From: Diabrotica undecimpunctata | Lineage: Eukaryota > Arthropoda > Insecta > Coleoptera > Chrysomelidae | Assembly: GCF_040954645.1 (NCBI RefSeq) | Contig: NC_092810.1 | Location: 73,394,660-73,458,659, forward strand | DNA: 64,000 bases | Direction: 5' to 3' | In this document: positions 11,324-22,039 of the stretch, piece after piece | Position numbering within the stretch: position 1 is the stretch's first letter | Layout of the letters: the number at the start of each line of letters is the position of its first letter | The notes under the pieces: generated by a model | Told to the model about the DNA's origin: nothing | The model's database searches: none | The model's input: only the letters and a program-made list of their open reading frames with translations | Made by a program: the position numbers and the translations under genes

Positions 11324-14092
11324 TTAAAATTCTTGAAGGTGAGTCATAGGAAGAGGACACAGTTTAGCAATAGAGCGAACGTATAACCCTTCAGGAGTTC
11401 TGACCTTAACAACTCTTACCTTGTTGTCCTTTCCCGGATATGTCTCAACTACCCGTGCTATAGGCCATTTGAGAGGAGGCGAGTTTTCGTCCTTAAGCAA
11501 GACGAGATCATCAGGCTTTATGCCTACCTGAGGAGTGAACCATTTAGGTCTATTTTGAAGCCTATTAAGATAATCGCGGGTCCAAACCTTCCACATATGC
11601 TGCTGAATTCTTGTGCATTTATTCCACAAAGACAATTTATTTTCTTGAATATCAGAGAGATCTAATTCAGGATAAGACATTAAGTTAGATCCAATAAGGA
11701 AGTGTCCGGGAGTAAGAAAGGAAAAATCGGACGGGTCGTCTGAGAGCGCACAGATAGGGCGTGAATTGAGCACTGCTTCAATCCGCGAAAGTACAGTGGA
11801 TAGTTCTTCGAAAGTAAAATTGGAGTTACCCATTATTCTTACGAGATGATATTTGAAGCTCTTTATGACAGCTTCCCAAATACCACCGTGGTGTGGTGAG
11901 CGTGGAGGGATAAACTTCCATTGAATTTGACATGAAGTAGCGAAAGAGCGAATAGATTCAGAGGTATCACCTTTGATAAGCAACTCATAAAGTTCTTTCA
12001 ATTGATTTTTCGCACCTAGAAAGTTGGTGCCATTATCGCTGAAAATGATACTCGGATTACCCCTTCGGGCGATAAATCTTTTCAGAGTCAATAAGAACGC
12101 TTCAGTAGAAAGACTGGAAATTAATTCCACATGCACGGCGCGAGTAGCTAAACATACAAACACTGCCATATAGGCCTTAGTAAGGGGAGCTCTCTTGAGT
12201 TTAAAGGTCTTGATTGGAAATGGACCACCAAAATCAACTCCAACGTTTATAAATGGACGTGCAATTTGAACTCTTTCCCTCGGAAGATTAGCCATGATTT
12301 GGGAAGCGACTTGTGCGTTAAAACGGTAACAAGTGAGACAATTTTGTATTATACGTTTGATTTGTCGAAGACCATCAAGAGGCCAGAATTTCAATCTAAC
12401 ATTGGACAGTGTATTTTGAGGGCCAGAATGTAGAAGTCTTCGATGTTCTCGGGTAAGTAATAAATTGACAATATGTGATTTTGAGGGCAACAGTAGAGGA
12501 AATTTCTGATCATAAGAAACATCTGAAAGGATAAGACGACCGCCTACTCGTATCATTTGAGACGAATCTAGAAAGAGATTCAATTCACGAATAGACTTAT
12601 CGTTAAGCAGACGATTATCCATTAAAAATTGGATTTCCGAACTGAAGAAATGAGACTGGGTCAATTTGATAATCATTAACTCAGAACTAGAGAGTTCATG
12701 TGGAGTGAGAGGACCTGTACGTCTATGAGACTTAGCTCTTACATTGTGAATAAAACGAAGGCAGTATGCAAAAGCTCTCTGAAGTCGAGTGAAACATGAA
12801 AGTTTGCAGAGGGCATTATACACTTGTGAATCTGGTTTTCTGATCAGATGAGTAACCCTTTTGAGTTCAGGCAGTTCATCAACATTAATACTCGAAGGAC
12901 CATTATATACAAAGAGGTTGAAATCAAAGTGTGGATCTGACAAAAATTGAGGACCATTAAACCAAAGATCACAATCAAGCAACTGCAAGGGTGTAGCACC
13001 ACGAGATAATATATTCGCAGGGTTGTCTTTCGATCGTACATGTCTCCATGTATGGTTGGAGGTGAGTTCTTGAATTTGAGTTACTCTATTGGCTACAAAG
13101 GTAGACCAACGAGAAGGGTGTGAATTAATCCATGCGAGGACGACTTCAGAATCTGTCCATAAATTGACAGAATTTATCTGAGATTGGGATGGAATCATGA
13201 CAGAAAGAATCTTCGTAACAAGATTAGAGAGTAATAATACTCCTAGAAGTTCTAATCGAGGAAGAGTCACAACTTTTACAGGACTAACACGACTCTTTGA
13301 GCAGATTAGATTGCAAGAGATAAAGCCATTTTCATGTGATGTTCTTAAATAAACGCAAGCACCATACGTGCTAAGACTTGCATCCGAAAACCCATGTATT
13401 TGAGTACTTGTTACATTGCTAGAATTTTGCAGCAACCTAGGAATCTTGAGATTGGAGAGGTGAGGAAGTGTTTGTAAAAATAGATTCCATTCTGTAAGCA
13501 AATTTGGACTGAGGTGGTCATCCCAATTCGACCCTTCTAACCAAATCTTTCTCATAATTAATTTAGCAGATACCACTACAGGGTTAATCAATCCGATAGG
13601 GTCATAAATGGAAGCAATTAAAGAAAGAACTTCTCTTTTTGTATAGGTATCCCTAACGGTAACCTTTGGCACAAGAACTGAAAAATGATCGGATTGAGAA
13701 TTCCAACATAGGCCGAGAATTTTGTTCGTGTGATTTTCAGGATTGATGACATAACTAGCTTCATTAGAGATATGAGAAATATCTGCGAGAAATTCAGGTG
13801 AGTTTGCACACCATTTATGAAGCGAGAAACAAGCGAGGTTTAAACATTCGGTTAATTGACGATGAATTTCGAAGAGTGTTTCAAAATCGTTACAGCCATA
13901 CAACACATCATCGATATAACAGCAATTTAAAAGAGCATCACTAGCCAAGGGAAATTTGTCGGAATGTTTTTGAGCTAATTCCTTAAGACATCTAGTGCTG
14001 AGAAAACCGGAGTTATTTAATCCATAAGTGACAGTTTCAAGTTGAAGACATTTCAAATCCTCTTGAGGTGAATCACGCCATAAGATGTTCAA
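11324..14092 (-). pseudogene. BEL Pol: reverse transcriptase C-terminus, RNase H, integrase
   Basis: This is an open frame of 922 residues copying and integrating the element. In order, it holds the reverse transcriptase active site YIDD at residues 59-62, and an RNase H region with HGFSDAS and LWTDSEVVLAWI. The integrase zinc region follows (HSG... CLTC), then the integrase core with VGVDFGGPF, IIFSDNGTNF and HHGGIWEAVIKSF carrying the D, D and E. A C-terminal DUF5641-type module ends with RSIAKLCPLP. A TAG at 14102-14104 separates it in frame from the upstream reverse transcriptase half, so it would normally continue that polyprotein. The downstream two thirds are intact, which indicates recent activity. 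Confidence 0.92.
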
Positions 14093-14101
14093 CAGAAATA
14101 T

Positions 14102-14506
14102 CTATTCGGGATTTACTCGAATTTGTCTGTACATATGACGTAGATTTGCTACAATACAGTATTTAAATAATCTAAGATTTATCAAAATATCGAATAATTC
14201 GCGTTGTACCGTATAACCAGGAAGCATTATGTCATTAAGACTTAGATTTGAGGTAGTTTTCATACTGCCATCAAAGACAACACGCAACTTATTTGTTACG
14301 CTATCCTTTAAAACGCAATGATGAGGAATAAAGTATTTTAAATCCGAGTGAATATTTCGAGTGGAGAGAGGCACATATCTGCAATGTCCAAGTGCAATAT
14401 GTTCATGAATAAATTGTTTATACTGTGCGTATAATTGATCTGACTTGATCAGTTTCTGTTCGAGGTTTAGGAATCGCTTCTTTGCGAGGAAAAACGATTC
14501 GCCCAA
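14102..14506 (-). pseudogene. BEL Pol: N-terminal reverse transcriptase segment ending at an amber stop
   Basis: This 134-residue frame carries the BEL reverse transcriptase fingers and palm start: YFIPHHCVLK, LRVVFDGSM and LSLNDIMLPG, ending with YRQIRVNPE. Motif A reads IVANLRHMYRQI, where Asp would be expected at the Asn. The TAG at 14102-14104 lies in the same frame as the 922-residue Pol frame that starts three codons later, so one nonsense codon splits the enzyme. Its 5' end overlaps the gag-protease frame in a different phase (14467-14506), which marks a frameshift. Confidence 0.9.
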
Positions 14507-15771
14507 TTTTTTATATTCGTTGGGAGATTTGAAGTATTTGAAGTATTTTCTTGAATGTTAAGTATGGAATATGAGTCAATTGACCCAAATGATTGAGGTA
14601 CATTTCCACCTACAAGATATCCGAGATGAGTATTTGTTAAGGTAGGAAGATTAGGGCCTAATTTTATTAACCCGTAAGTAAGTAAGTCGAAATAAACATC
14701 TGCTCCAAGCAGCATTTGAACTTCGGCAGGAGTACAGAATTCTGGATCAGCTAGGTGAATGTTTGGTGGAATTTTGAGAGCATTAAAATCCAATGTAATT
14801 TGAGGGTGCTTACAAGCGATGGTTGGGAGAATCGCACAAGAGAGTGTAAAATGTTTTGTGGGATTAACATTTGAGAAAATATTTAAATCCACCATTTTAT
14901 TCGACGTCGAACAGATTTCGGATATCCCAGAAATTTGAAGACTTTTTGTGTAAGGAATACATTTCAAGCGACTTGCTAATTCCTCAGTGATAAACGAAAG
15001 CTGACTAGCTGAGTCTGTAAGGCAGCGAACCTTAACGGGATTATTATGAGAATCATAAATTGTAACACATGCTGTTTGGAGTAGAACCTCCTTTTTGCCT
15101 GAGAATGTAGAGAGAGATGATGCTCGGTAGACATTATTAGACTGAGATTGATTTGCTATTCGTGGGTTTGCAGGAGAACTTGAAGTTTCGCTTTGAGTAT
15201 TGGGATCACGAGATACATTAGAGTGAGTACGAGAATTTGGAGTATCATGCATATTGTGAGACTGGCGAGTATTTTGAGAATTATGATTTTCTTGTGAGTC
15301 TTGTGAGTCTTGAGAGTGACGAGTGTTTTGGAAGTGAGTGTTTCTAGTGGGTAGACTACGAGAATCTTGATTTGTTCTGAAACAAGAACTATTTGAGTTA
15401 TGAGTAGAAGCGTTAGAGAAGTGGAGCAATGTGTGATGTCTCCTGTTACATTTAGCGCAATTTGACGCAGAGATACATGAGCTTGCTGAATGACCACTAG
15501 CCAAGCAGTTGAGACACGCTTTCTTTGCCTTGACCGTTTGAAAACGCTCATCTTTAGACATATTTAAGAATTCCCGGCAAGTGTATATTTTATGGGAGTT
15601 ATTTTGACATAAGAAACATTTAAAATACTGATTATTACATACTACTATACTGCAAATTATTGCTAACTGTGTTAAGAGAAGTAAAACGAGAAGGTTGTTT
15701 TTGTTTCGGAGAATGAGAGTATTCAGGAACAATATTTTCGAGAATTTTGCATTTTCTTTCAATAAATTCAA
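14467..15771 (-). pseudogene. BEL Gag C-terminus and protease
   Basis: The frame holds zinc-knuckle-like clusters (CFLCQNNSHKIYTC, CLNCLASGHSASSC, CAKCNRRHHTLLH) followed by a Ser/Asn/Gln-rich linker. The retropepsin signature LTDSASQLSFI follows, where the catalytic motif DSAS replaces the common D(S/T)G and is typical of BEL. A protease body runs to about residue 400. The first ~35 residues, upstream of the first Cys cluster, are a hydrophobic stretch probably read in the wrong phase, because the true gag frame runs into this one from 15635-16174 with a shift. It overlaps the next Pol frame by 40 bases in another phase. Confidence 0.88.
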
Positions 15772-16174
15772 GGAACTCCATTAAACTTGGGAGTTTGTTT
15801 ATATTACGCTCGGTTTCAAATGATCTTTTAGTATTATAGTCTAATTTTTGAGTAAAGAGATTGATGAGAATTAAATCAGTGAGTTGATTCGAGATGTTGA
15901 GGTTTTCTAAAGCAGCGAGATGGCTTTTAATTTGAGTTAAGAAGTCCCTTAGAGCATGTGCATTGGGTTTTGTAATGAGTGGAGCATTTAATAAACTGTT
16001 CAAATGACTGTTTACTATTAAATATTTATTTTCAAATCTATTGCATAAATTTTGTATTGCAATTTCAAAATTGGAATCAATTATTTCTAGATTGTCAATT
16101 AACTTTAACGGTTCATTCCCTAACACTGATTTGAGATAAATAAGTTTTTGGAGCATTAGATAACTGTTTATCAT
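15635..16174 (-). pseudogene. BEL Gag central region (DUF1759-type)
   Basis: The peptide includes LIYLKSVLGNEPLKLIDNL, ALRDFLTQIKSHLAAL and FIERKCKILENI, the conserved helical core of BEL Gag, which builds the retroelement particle. It is out of phase with both the upstream gag (16446-16898) and the protease frame. It starts next to the left target duplication of the foldback at 16177-16451. A one-base shift lies near 16150. Confidence 0.85.
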
Positions 16175-16176
16175 TT

Positions 16177-16451
16177 AACTTATTAAACTGTTTATTCGGG
16201 CTGTTGGGCCGTTGTCTTCTGTTGAGATTTGTTCTCGACGTTTCGCCAACACTAGGGGTTGGCATCTTCTGGAGATGTTGATGCTTCGCTTGTAAGCAGA
16301 AACTGACTTACAAGCGAAGCATCAACATCTCCAGAAGATGCCAACCCCTAGTGTTGGCGAAACGTCGAGAACAAATCTCAACAGAAGACAACAGCCCAAC
16401 AGCCCGAATAAACAGTTTAATAAGTTAGACGATGGCCGTGAAAGCCTAACG
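16177..16451. mobile_element. Foldback element with 13-bp target duplication inside BEL gag
   Basis: The arms (about 16177-16298 and 16310-16428) are near-perfect inverted copies around CAGAAACTGA. A roughly 23-base non-palindromic tail (GACGATGGCCGTGAAAGCC...) follows on the right. The 13-mer CTGTTTATCATTT flanks both sides (16164-16176 and 16452-16464), and the Gag frame reads across when the insert is ignored. Each arm contains GATGCCAAC-loop-GTTGGCGAAACGTC, the shared hairpin motif. No protein is encoded. Confidence 0.92.
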
Positions 16452-16898
16452 CTGTTTATCATTTGTTATTAATTTGATGAAAACATCAAAAAAGCTGGGC
16501 CATTCTGAGATTTCGCCCGAGAAAAAAGGTATTTTTAATTCTGGCAACTTTACATTTTGAATTGTGCTAACAGATGGTGTTACATTTGTTACAATAGGTT
16601 GAGTTTGAACTGGTTTTGCAGATAATTGCGTGATTTTCTCGTACAAATATGAATCTAAATTATAATACTGTTCTTAAACTATGTCCCTATCTGAACAATA
16701 TTTATCAAAATCTTCTAATTCAAGTTCCTTTTGTAGGTTGAGATACTCGCGATAAGTTTCATTTAATACATTTTTGAGTACAATATATTGACCGCAATCT
16801 AAAACTACATTTTGGTTTTTTGAGACAAATGTTTGAATTCTAGTAATACAAGCTTTAGTATGCCCTCTCAATTTTATAATTTTTGAAACATCAGTCAT
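16446..16898 (-). pseudogene. BEL Gag N-terminus
   Basis: The start is chosen at 16898 (MTDVSKIIKLRGHTKAC), a usual length upstream of the first conserved Gag block. The frame runs through YREYLNLQKELELEDFD to a TAA at 16674-16676. It resumes in the same phase with LYEKITQL and LPELKIPFFSGEISEWPSF, the start of the DUF1759 region. It is then cut by the foldback insertion (16177-16451) just after TNDKQ. Confidence 0.85.
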
Positions 16899-17398
16899 TT
16901 TGAACGTGATAAAAAATAATACAAATTTTAAATATAACAAGAGATACTTAGTATTATGAACTAAACAATATTACCATAAAAATCTACTTATAATCACTGC
17001 GAATCTAAAATCTAAAAATAAAATGACATGCGACAATGCAAAAAAAACAATTCGTAAAAGTTAAAATAAATTACCAAACTGCACATAAGTCCAACCGCGA
17101 CCACAGATAAACTTCTTACTTGCAAGTGTCGATGTCGATATACCGGCCTCTCGGCGCTAATAGAACAACCTTGAATCCTGGAACCGCCAAAACTCCAATG
17201 TGTGTATATGAGAGAATAAAAACTATGTCTTTTCTTTGCAAAGAAATGAGGAAACGAGTGATGTTTTTTACGAATAGTGTGAGAAAATCTTGAGTACTGC
17301 GTGAAAACGCCTTTGCAGAAACGAGAGATGATCGCCCTCGTGCTATAATTAATGAAAATTCAGCTTCCAGCTTTACATAAACGGGAACAGTTGCTGTA

Positions 17399-17415
17399 TC
17401 CGGCTCGAAGGACCA
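17399..17415 (-). promoter_or_regulatory. BEL primer binding site (tRNA-Tyr type)
   Basis: The minus strand directly after the 5' LTR reads TGGTCCTTCGAGCCGGA. These 17 bases are complementary to the 3' end of animal tRNA-Tyr including CCA. The plus-strand copy ends at 17415, one base before the LTR. Confidence 0.85.
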
Positions 17416-17860
17416 TGTAGAACACCGGGGAATTTTATCTTCTCCTCCTGACGTGTTGCTCACTGCCTGTTGGGGCAGTACCTTCGATCTGGTTCTAATT
17501 ATATATATTAATTAATTAAAATGTGTTACCTTACATTTGGCGATCACACTTCCCGTATTACACTTAAAAAAACATCTTACTACGTGAGAAACTTTATTTT
17601 GCGTTAATTGAACATTGAGTGTTGAAAAAATGAGCGAAATAATTTTTATTAATCAAATGTGACAGTGACACAATGACTGATGTTTTTTTTCTAATAAAAT
17701 TGAGAAGAGAATACGTGATAATCTCGCAATTATGTGCAAAGAGTATATGCAACATCTATCGTGCATTCTCGGGTACAACTCGACTTAAAACTAAAAGTAG
17801 TATTTTTTAAAAAAGGGTGTTCGTCATTTGGATCATAATTTTAGGTTGCGCTACGCAACA
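17416..17860 (-). repeat. BEL 5' LTR
   Basis: This is the 445-bp partner of 10795-11239. It holds the promoter of the minus-strand element by position. CCTGT follows at 17861-17865, matching 10790-10794. Confidence 0.95.
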
Positions 17861-17865
17861 CCTGT

Positions 17866-18371
17866 TATAGCAAGTACACTATTTTGTAAAGAAACCTTTT
17901 CTGTTACCACATTATCTACGAAGTATCATTCAGGAGTATAGATGAGGCCACAGGTAAATTAGGTTCCTCTAGTGCTAGTTGCTGTAGAGTACGAATTGCA
18001 AGATATGATAGACACACCAAAAGTAACCCGAGTAAGTTCGTATTCAGCAATATATTCCTGTTCAGAAAAATGCTATAGTATTCTTTAAAATCTTTGTTTC
18101 TCAGGAGCGATAAGACTGTGTAAACATGGATTTATTATCTGCAGTGAATAAATATTTATGAAACCTGAATTTAAGCAATAAATCTACAAGATCGTTGTGT
18201 AATTTTGGAGCTGGATAAAAGGTATCGTTTAAAGACGAAAAGTTATGTCATAAGACGAAGAAATTTTCAATTTTACGCCTTATTTGGCTGGAGTGCACAT
18301 TCTACCAAGACACTGTATCGATAAAACCGCATTGAATTTAGGGAGACTTAATTTGTCTACAAATCCTTAAC
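17866..18371 (-). pseudogene. Old BEL/Pao copy: protease C-terminus and beyond (decayed)
   Basis: The minus strand reads GFVDKLSLPKFNAVLSI and VKLKISSSYDITF (18370-18200), matching the BEL protease body after its active site. More decayed text lies down to 17866, where the young BEL element interrupts. The active-site half lies at 18930-19090 beyond a foldback insertion. Stops are frequent. Confidence 0.65.
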
Positions 18372-18383
18372 TAATTAAGTTAG

Positions 18384-18917
18384 TAATTGATGGATTCGAC
18401 CGTTACTTGATGGAAATTCATTTTATGTAACAATAAAACACTGAAAACGTTGTTTTCAAAATTTCCACAAAATTTAATTTAAACTTTTATCACTACAGCT
18501 GTTTCGGCTAATTGCCTTTCTCAAGTGATCTCTTTTGGCATGCGTTTACACTTTATAGTCTCTAATGAAATAGGTTGAGGAGGGGAGAACTGTTTGTCTC
18601 AAGTTGGTGATTCAGAATTATATGTGTTTTTTAGTTTGTTGATTTCCATATATTCTAACAAAGATAACTTAAGTTAGATAGTTAGAATCTATGGAAATCA
18701 ACAAATTAAAAAACACAGATATAATTCTGAATGACCAACTTGAGACAAACAGTTCTTCCCTCCTCAACCTATTTCATTAGAGACTATAAAATGTAAACGC
18801 ATGCCAAAAATAGATCACTTGAGAAAGGCAATTAGCCGAAACAGCTGTAGTGATAAAAGTTTAGATTAAATTTTGTGGAAATTTTGAAAACAACGTTTTC
18901 AGTGTTTTATTGTTATA
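18384..18917. mobile_element. Foldback element with 12-bp target duplication inside the old BEL protease
   Basis: The palindrome spans about 18424-18917, with arms near 230 bases and a centre near 18670. A roughly 40-base non-palindromic tail lies at 18384-18423. The 12-mer TAATTAAGTTAG flanks it (18372-18383 and 18918-18929). Taking out the insert joins SASQANLI with GFVDKLSLPK in one BEL frame apart from a stop. Both arms hold GGC-AATTA-GCCGAAAC, the shared hairpin motif (18824-18843 on the right). Confidence 0.88.
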
Positions 18918-18929
18918 TAATTAAGTTAG

Positions 18930-19090
18930 CTTGAGACGCACTGTCTAACAAGGCTTTCACCCCCAAGGCTTTACCAAAACGATCAAGAACATAGATTGTA
19001 GCTGAAGCTAGCAAGACATTATTTATCAAAGTATTTGATAAGACCGAAACAGAAGGCATGGGATCGTTCGTGATGAGATTATCAAAGTGA
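18930..19090 (-). pseudogene. Old BEL/Pao copy: protease active-site segment
   Basis: The minus strand gives NVLLASATIYVLDRFGKALG and VKALLDSASQANLI. The LLDSASQ string is the BEL retropepsin active site. It is cut on one side by the foldback at 18384-18917. On the upstream side it reaches the gypsy insertion at 19129, with 19091-19128 unassigned. Confidence 0.8.
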
Positions 19091-19128
19091 AGAGCCGTAT
19101 GTTTTTTATTACAATGTGTATTGTATAT

Positions 19129-19493
19129 TGTTCTTATTTTAATTTATTAAAACACACGATAATTTATATCAATTTATTAAACCACTAATAATACATAATT
19201 TATCTATACGAACGATACAATTTACACGCGGCGCGAATCTTCAAAATTAACTGTCCCCACAATGAAAGTTCCGTCATATTTATACGAAAACAGTTGCTTC
19301 TCGAACCCCATGGATGTTGACCTCAATTGACCTGGTTTTGCCTCGAATGGACAGGCCTATTTCCGGAACTTTCGAATGGACGGGTTTTTAATTGCTTGGA
19401 ATTTCTGCTAGTCGAAGGGTCGTAGAACCTAGAACATATTAGTGAATAAACATGTTTACAGGTTTTTAATATGACTCATATTTTTACGTAACA
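19129..19493 (-). repeat. Gypsy 3' LTR
   Basis: This repeat is close to 23870-24236, differing by a short indel near 19400 (TTTTAATTGC) and a few substitutions. It ends GTAACA. The purine tract lies next to it at 19494-19506. Confidence 0.88.
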
Positions 19494-20841
19494 TTGCCCC
19501 CCTCTTAAAAGATGGTTCCTCCTGGAACCTTGTCGGGACTGGAACTAGAATAGTATGCTGGTATCGGCAATTGGACCCTCTTTTACAACTTCCAGTTGTA
19601 TAAAAATGACAAGGGACGGTTTTCTCTCCGCACCAATAACTATACGGATTGCAACAGACTAACACCTGGACTTCGGTGTCTTTAAAGATCTCCTCCACCA
19701 TATTTCGGATAACCCTCCAATCTAATTGGCGGCACTCTAACTTTGGCACGGCTAACTTTTGCACGTCGGACTCTAGTACGTGCTCTCCCAATTGAAGTAA
19801 GGCTTCCCATACATCTCGGTAGGTAGGTTGGTCACGGGCAGTGTCTTTTGTTACCAGGTAGAAAAGGTAACGTGATGTATCTTGAAGTTTCAAGGTTTTA
19901 CCGGGAGCTGCTACTTGGCATTGAAGTTCTACAACTCGACCAAACTTCCTTCGAAAGACGGATGCCAACCCTGGTGCGTCTTTGATACTGGCCGGGATGG
20001 TAAGGGCCAGTGAGTAGTCATCGGGGAGCGCGAGTAGATCCTGCTTTTCTTTAGTGGTAACACCATGTCTTGCTTTACCGGTACCTCCATAGGCACCCAT
20101 GAATTCCTCAAACGTGAGGTCAGACACATCTTGGACTTGGTTTACTTCCACTTCTTCATCTACGTCGTGGTCACCTTCGAAAGACGCCAGCCGGTTATGG
20201 TGTACTATCATCGGCTTTCCCCTCGGAATCTTGCTTATTCGGTAGATGACATCGTTGATCTTCTCCATAATTAAGTATGGGCCTTCCCAAAACTGCTGCA
20301 ATTTGGGAGAACAACCTTTTCGTTTCTTGGGATTATACAGCCATACTTTGTCGTTCTTCTTAAAGCAACCCTTTTCGGCTTGTGTATCGTACCGTTTCTT
20401 CATTCGGTCGCTAGCGATCTGAAGGTGGGAATGGACCAACTTATGTACATCGTCTATTCTTCTTCGTAATTCAATCACGTAATCTTCACCTGCTACATCT
20501 TCTCCAGGTCGACACCCAAACTCTAGATCACAAGGTAGTCGCATTTCGCTTCCGAATAGGACTCTGGCTGGTGTCTGGCCTGTTGATTCGTTAACAGCAG
20601 ATCTGTAGGCCATTGTGAAGAACGAAAGGTATTGGTCCCAGTCTCGCTGATGATCGGACACCATCTTTGTCAAATACTTGCCAACTGTCCTATTCATTCG
20701 TTCTACCATACCATCCGATTGCGGATGATACGCGGTAGTTCTTGTTTTCTTCATGCCTAGTCTATTACATATTCCTTGGAATAGATCGCTTTCGAAGTTC
20801 CTGCCTTGGTCACTATGGATCTTGGTCCAAAGGCACTCCAA
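19456..20841 (-). pseudogene. Gypsy Pol: integrase core end, C-terminal domain, macrodomain-like module and CCCH zinc finger
   Basis: This 461-residue open frame begins in the integrase core (HSDQGRNFES, then YHPQSDGMVERMNRT with the catalytic Glu). It passes through the integrase C-terminal region with FWEGPYLI and VHHNRLASF. It then continues with an unusual extension. Residues about 268-398 resemble a TARG1-type macrodomain: DYSLALTIPASIKDAPGLAS, FRRKFG, RYLFYLVTKD, PTYRDVWEALL, KLAVPKLEC and MVEEIFKDTEVQV. Macrodomains bind or hydrolyse ADP-ribose. The loop usually holding the catalytic Asp looks shortened, so binding without catalysis is possible. Residues 411-429 form a C-x7-C-x5-C-x3-H finger (CHFYTTGSCKRGSNCRYQH). 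The frame is intact to its stop but is cut off from the integrase N-terminus by a frameshift near 20825. Confidence 0.88.
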
Positions 20842-21130
20842 ATCGGCTGATATATTCTTGGATCAACTTATCTGCAACGGTGGCGGCCTTCTGGTCTGGA
20901 AGTGCGTAAATCTCGACCCACTTAGTGAAGTAATCCATTACTACCAACATGTACTTGCCTCCATTTTCACTTTCTGGAAATGGCCCAGCGATATCCAAAG
21001 CTATTCTTTCAAACGGGCTTCCAACAATATATTGTCTCATAGGGACTCTCCTTTTTCGGTAAGGCCTGTTACTCGTAGCACAAATAGTACATTTCTTACA
21101 CCAGTCTTTTACATCGTCGGAACTGTTCAT
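20813..21130 (-). pseudogene. Gypsy Pol: integrase zinc-binding end and core start
   Basis: The fragment carries CKKCTICATSNRPYRKR, the Cys pair of the HHCC domain, and IALDIAGPFPESENGG with the first catalytic Asp, followed by DYFTKWVE. The upstream His pair is in the same phase beyond a TAA at about 21218. A frameshift near 20825 leads into the next frame at 20841. Confidence 0.88.
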
Positions 21131-21217
21131 CCAATAAAACCGTTCCCGAATTCGCTGAAGGGTTTTCTTTACGCCAAAATGCCCTCCTGATGGACTGTCG
21201 TGTAACTGATGAAGTAC

Positions 21218-21967
21218 TTAGGCTATTCTGCTCTTTGGGATCACCAACTGTCTTCTCTTCTCTGAACCGTCATCATTTTCCAGGACTCGTTTGAGCAAGC
21301 CATTTTCCATGATAAATGAGTCCCACTGGGCCCAATACATCTTAACTACTAAGCATAGGTTTGATATTTCTTGCCAAGGTGGTCGAAGGTTTTCCTCTTT
21401 CCATTTTCGAATTTTCTGTATAACTGGATCTCTTTCTTGTTCTTCTCTGGTCTTAGTAGGCGTCCAGTCGTCGTTGACCATCGTTGTTCTTAGCACTGCT
21501 GCTTTCTTGGATTCCGTTTTGTTGCAGTGAAAACACTCTGCTGAGCATGGCCTTCTGGAAAGAGAATCAGCGTTTCTGGGGCTAACTCCAGCCCGGTGCT
21601 CAATTTTGAAATCGTATCCTTGGAGTCGTTCGATCCATCTGGCTATCTGACCCCCTAGATTCTTAAACTGCATCAACCACTTAAGGGCGGCATGGTTGGT
21701 TCGGATTAGAAATTTTCTGCCATAGAGGTATTGATAGAAGTGCTCTACAGATTTAACTACTGCTAGAAGTTCTCTTCTCGTGACGCAATAATTCCGCTCA
21801 GGTTTTGAAAGAACTTTACTAAAATATCTGAGGACTCGTTCCTGTCCTCCTTGAATCTGAGACAGCACTCCTCCAATTCCCACATTACTTGCATCTGTAT
21901 CTAAGATGAACTCTCCTTCTGGCAGTGGATACCCTAAAATTGGTGCTGTTATTAAATGCTTTTTCAA
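21218..21967 (-). pseudogene. Gypsy Pol: RNase H and connection region
   Basis: The 249-residue frame includes FILDTDASNVGIGGVLSQ, YCVTRRELLAVV, RTNHAALKWLM and NADSLSRR, the four RNase H blocks that degrade the RNA template strand. It also holds a linker toward integrase. It is in phase with 22040-22297 upstream (TAG between) and with 20813-21130 downstream (TAA between), so stops rather than shifts break this part. Confidence 0.9.
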
Positions 21968-22039
21968 GGTCTCAAAGGCATTTTGGCAGTCTGTATCCCA
22001 GCGGTAATCTCTTGCTTCCTCTGTGAGTCGCGTTAATGG

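Larger units (their letters stand above)
10795..17860 (-). mobile_element. Structurally complete BEL/Pao LTR retrotransposon
   Basis: Two 445-bp LTRs (10795-11239 and 17416-17860) differ at about six positions by eye. They begin TGT and end ACA and are flanked by the 5-bp duplication CCTGT (10790-10794 and 17861-17865). On the minus strand a tRNA-Tyr-type primer site follows the 5' LTR and a purine tract precedes the 3' LTR. Between them lie gag, protease, reverse transcriptase, RNase H and integrase in BEL order. The coding region has two in-frame stops, at least two frameshifts and a foldback insertion, so it is not autonomous. It sits inside an older BEL copy of the same orientation. Confidence 0.95.

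Noticed and set aside
17116..17463. 115-residue minus-strand frame at the BEL 5' end
   Set aside because: It crosses from the LTR over the primer site into the leader, so it is not a gene.
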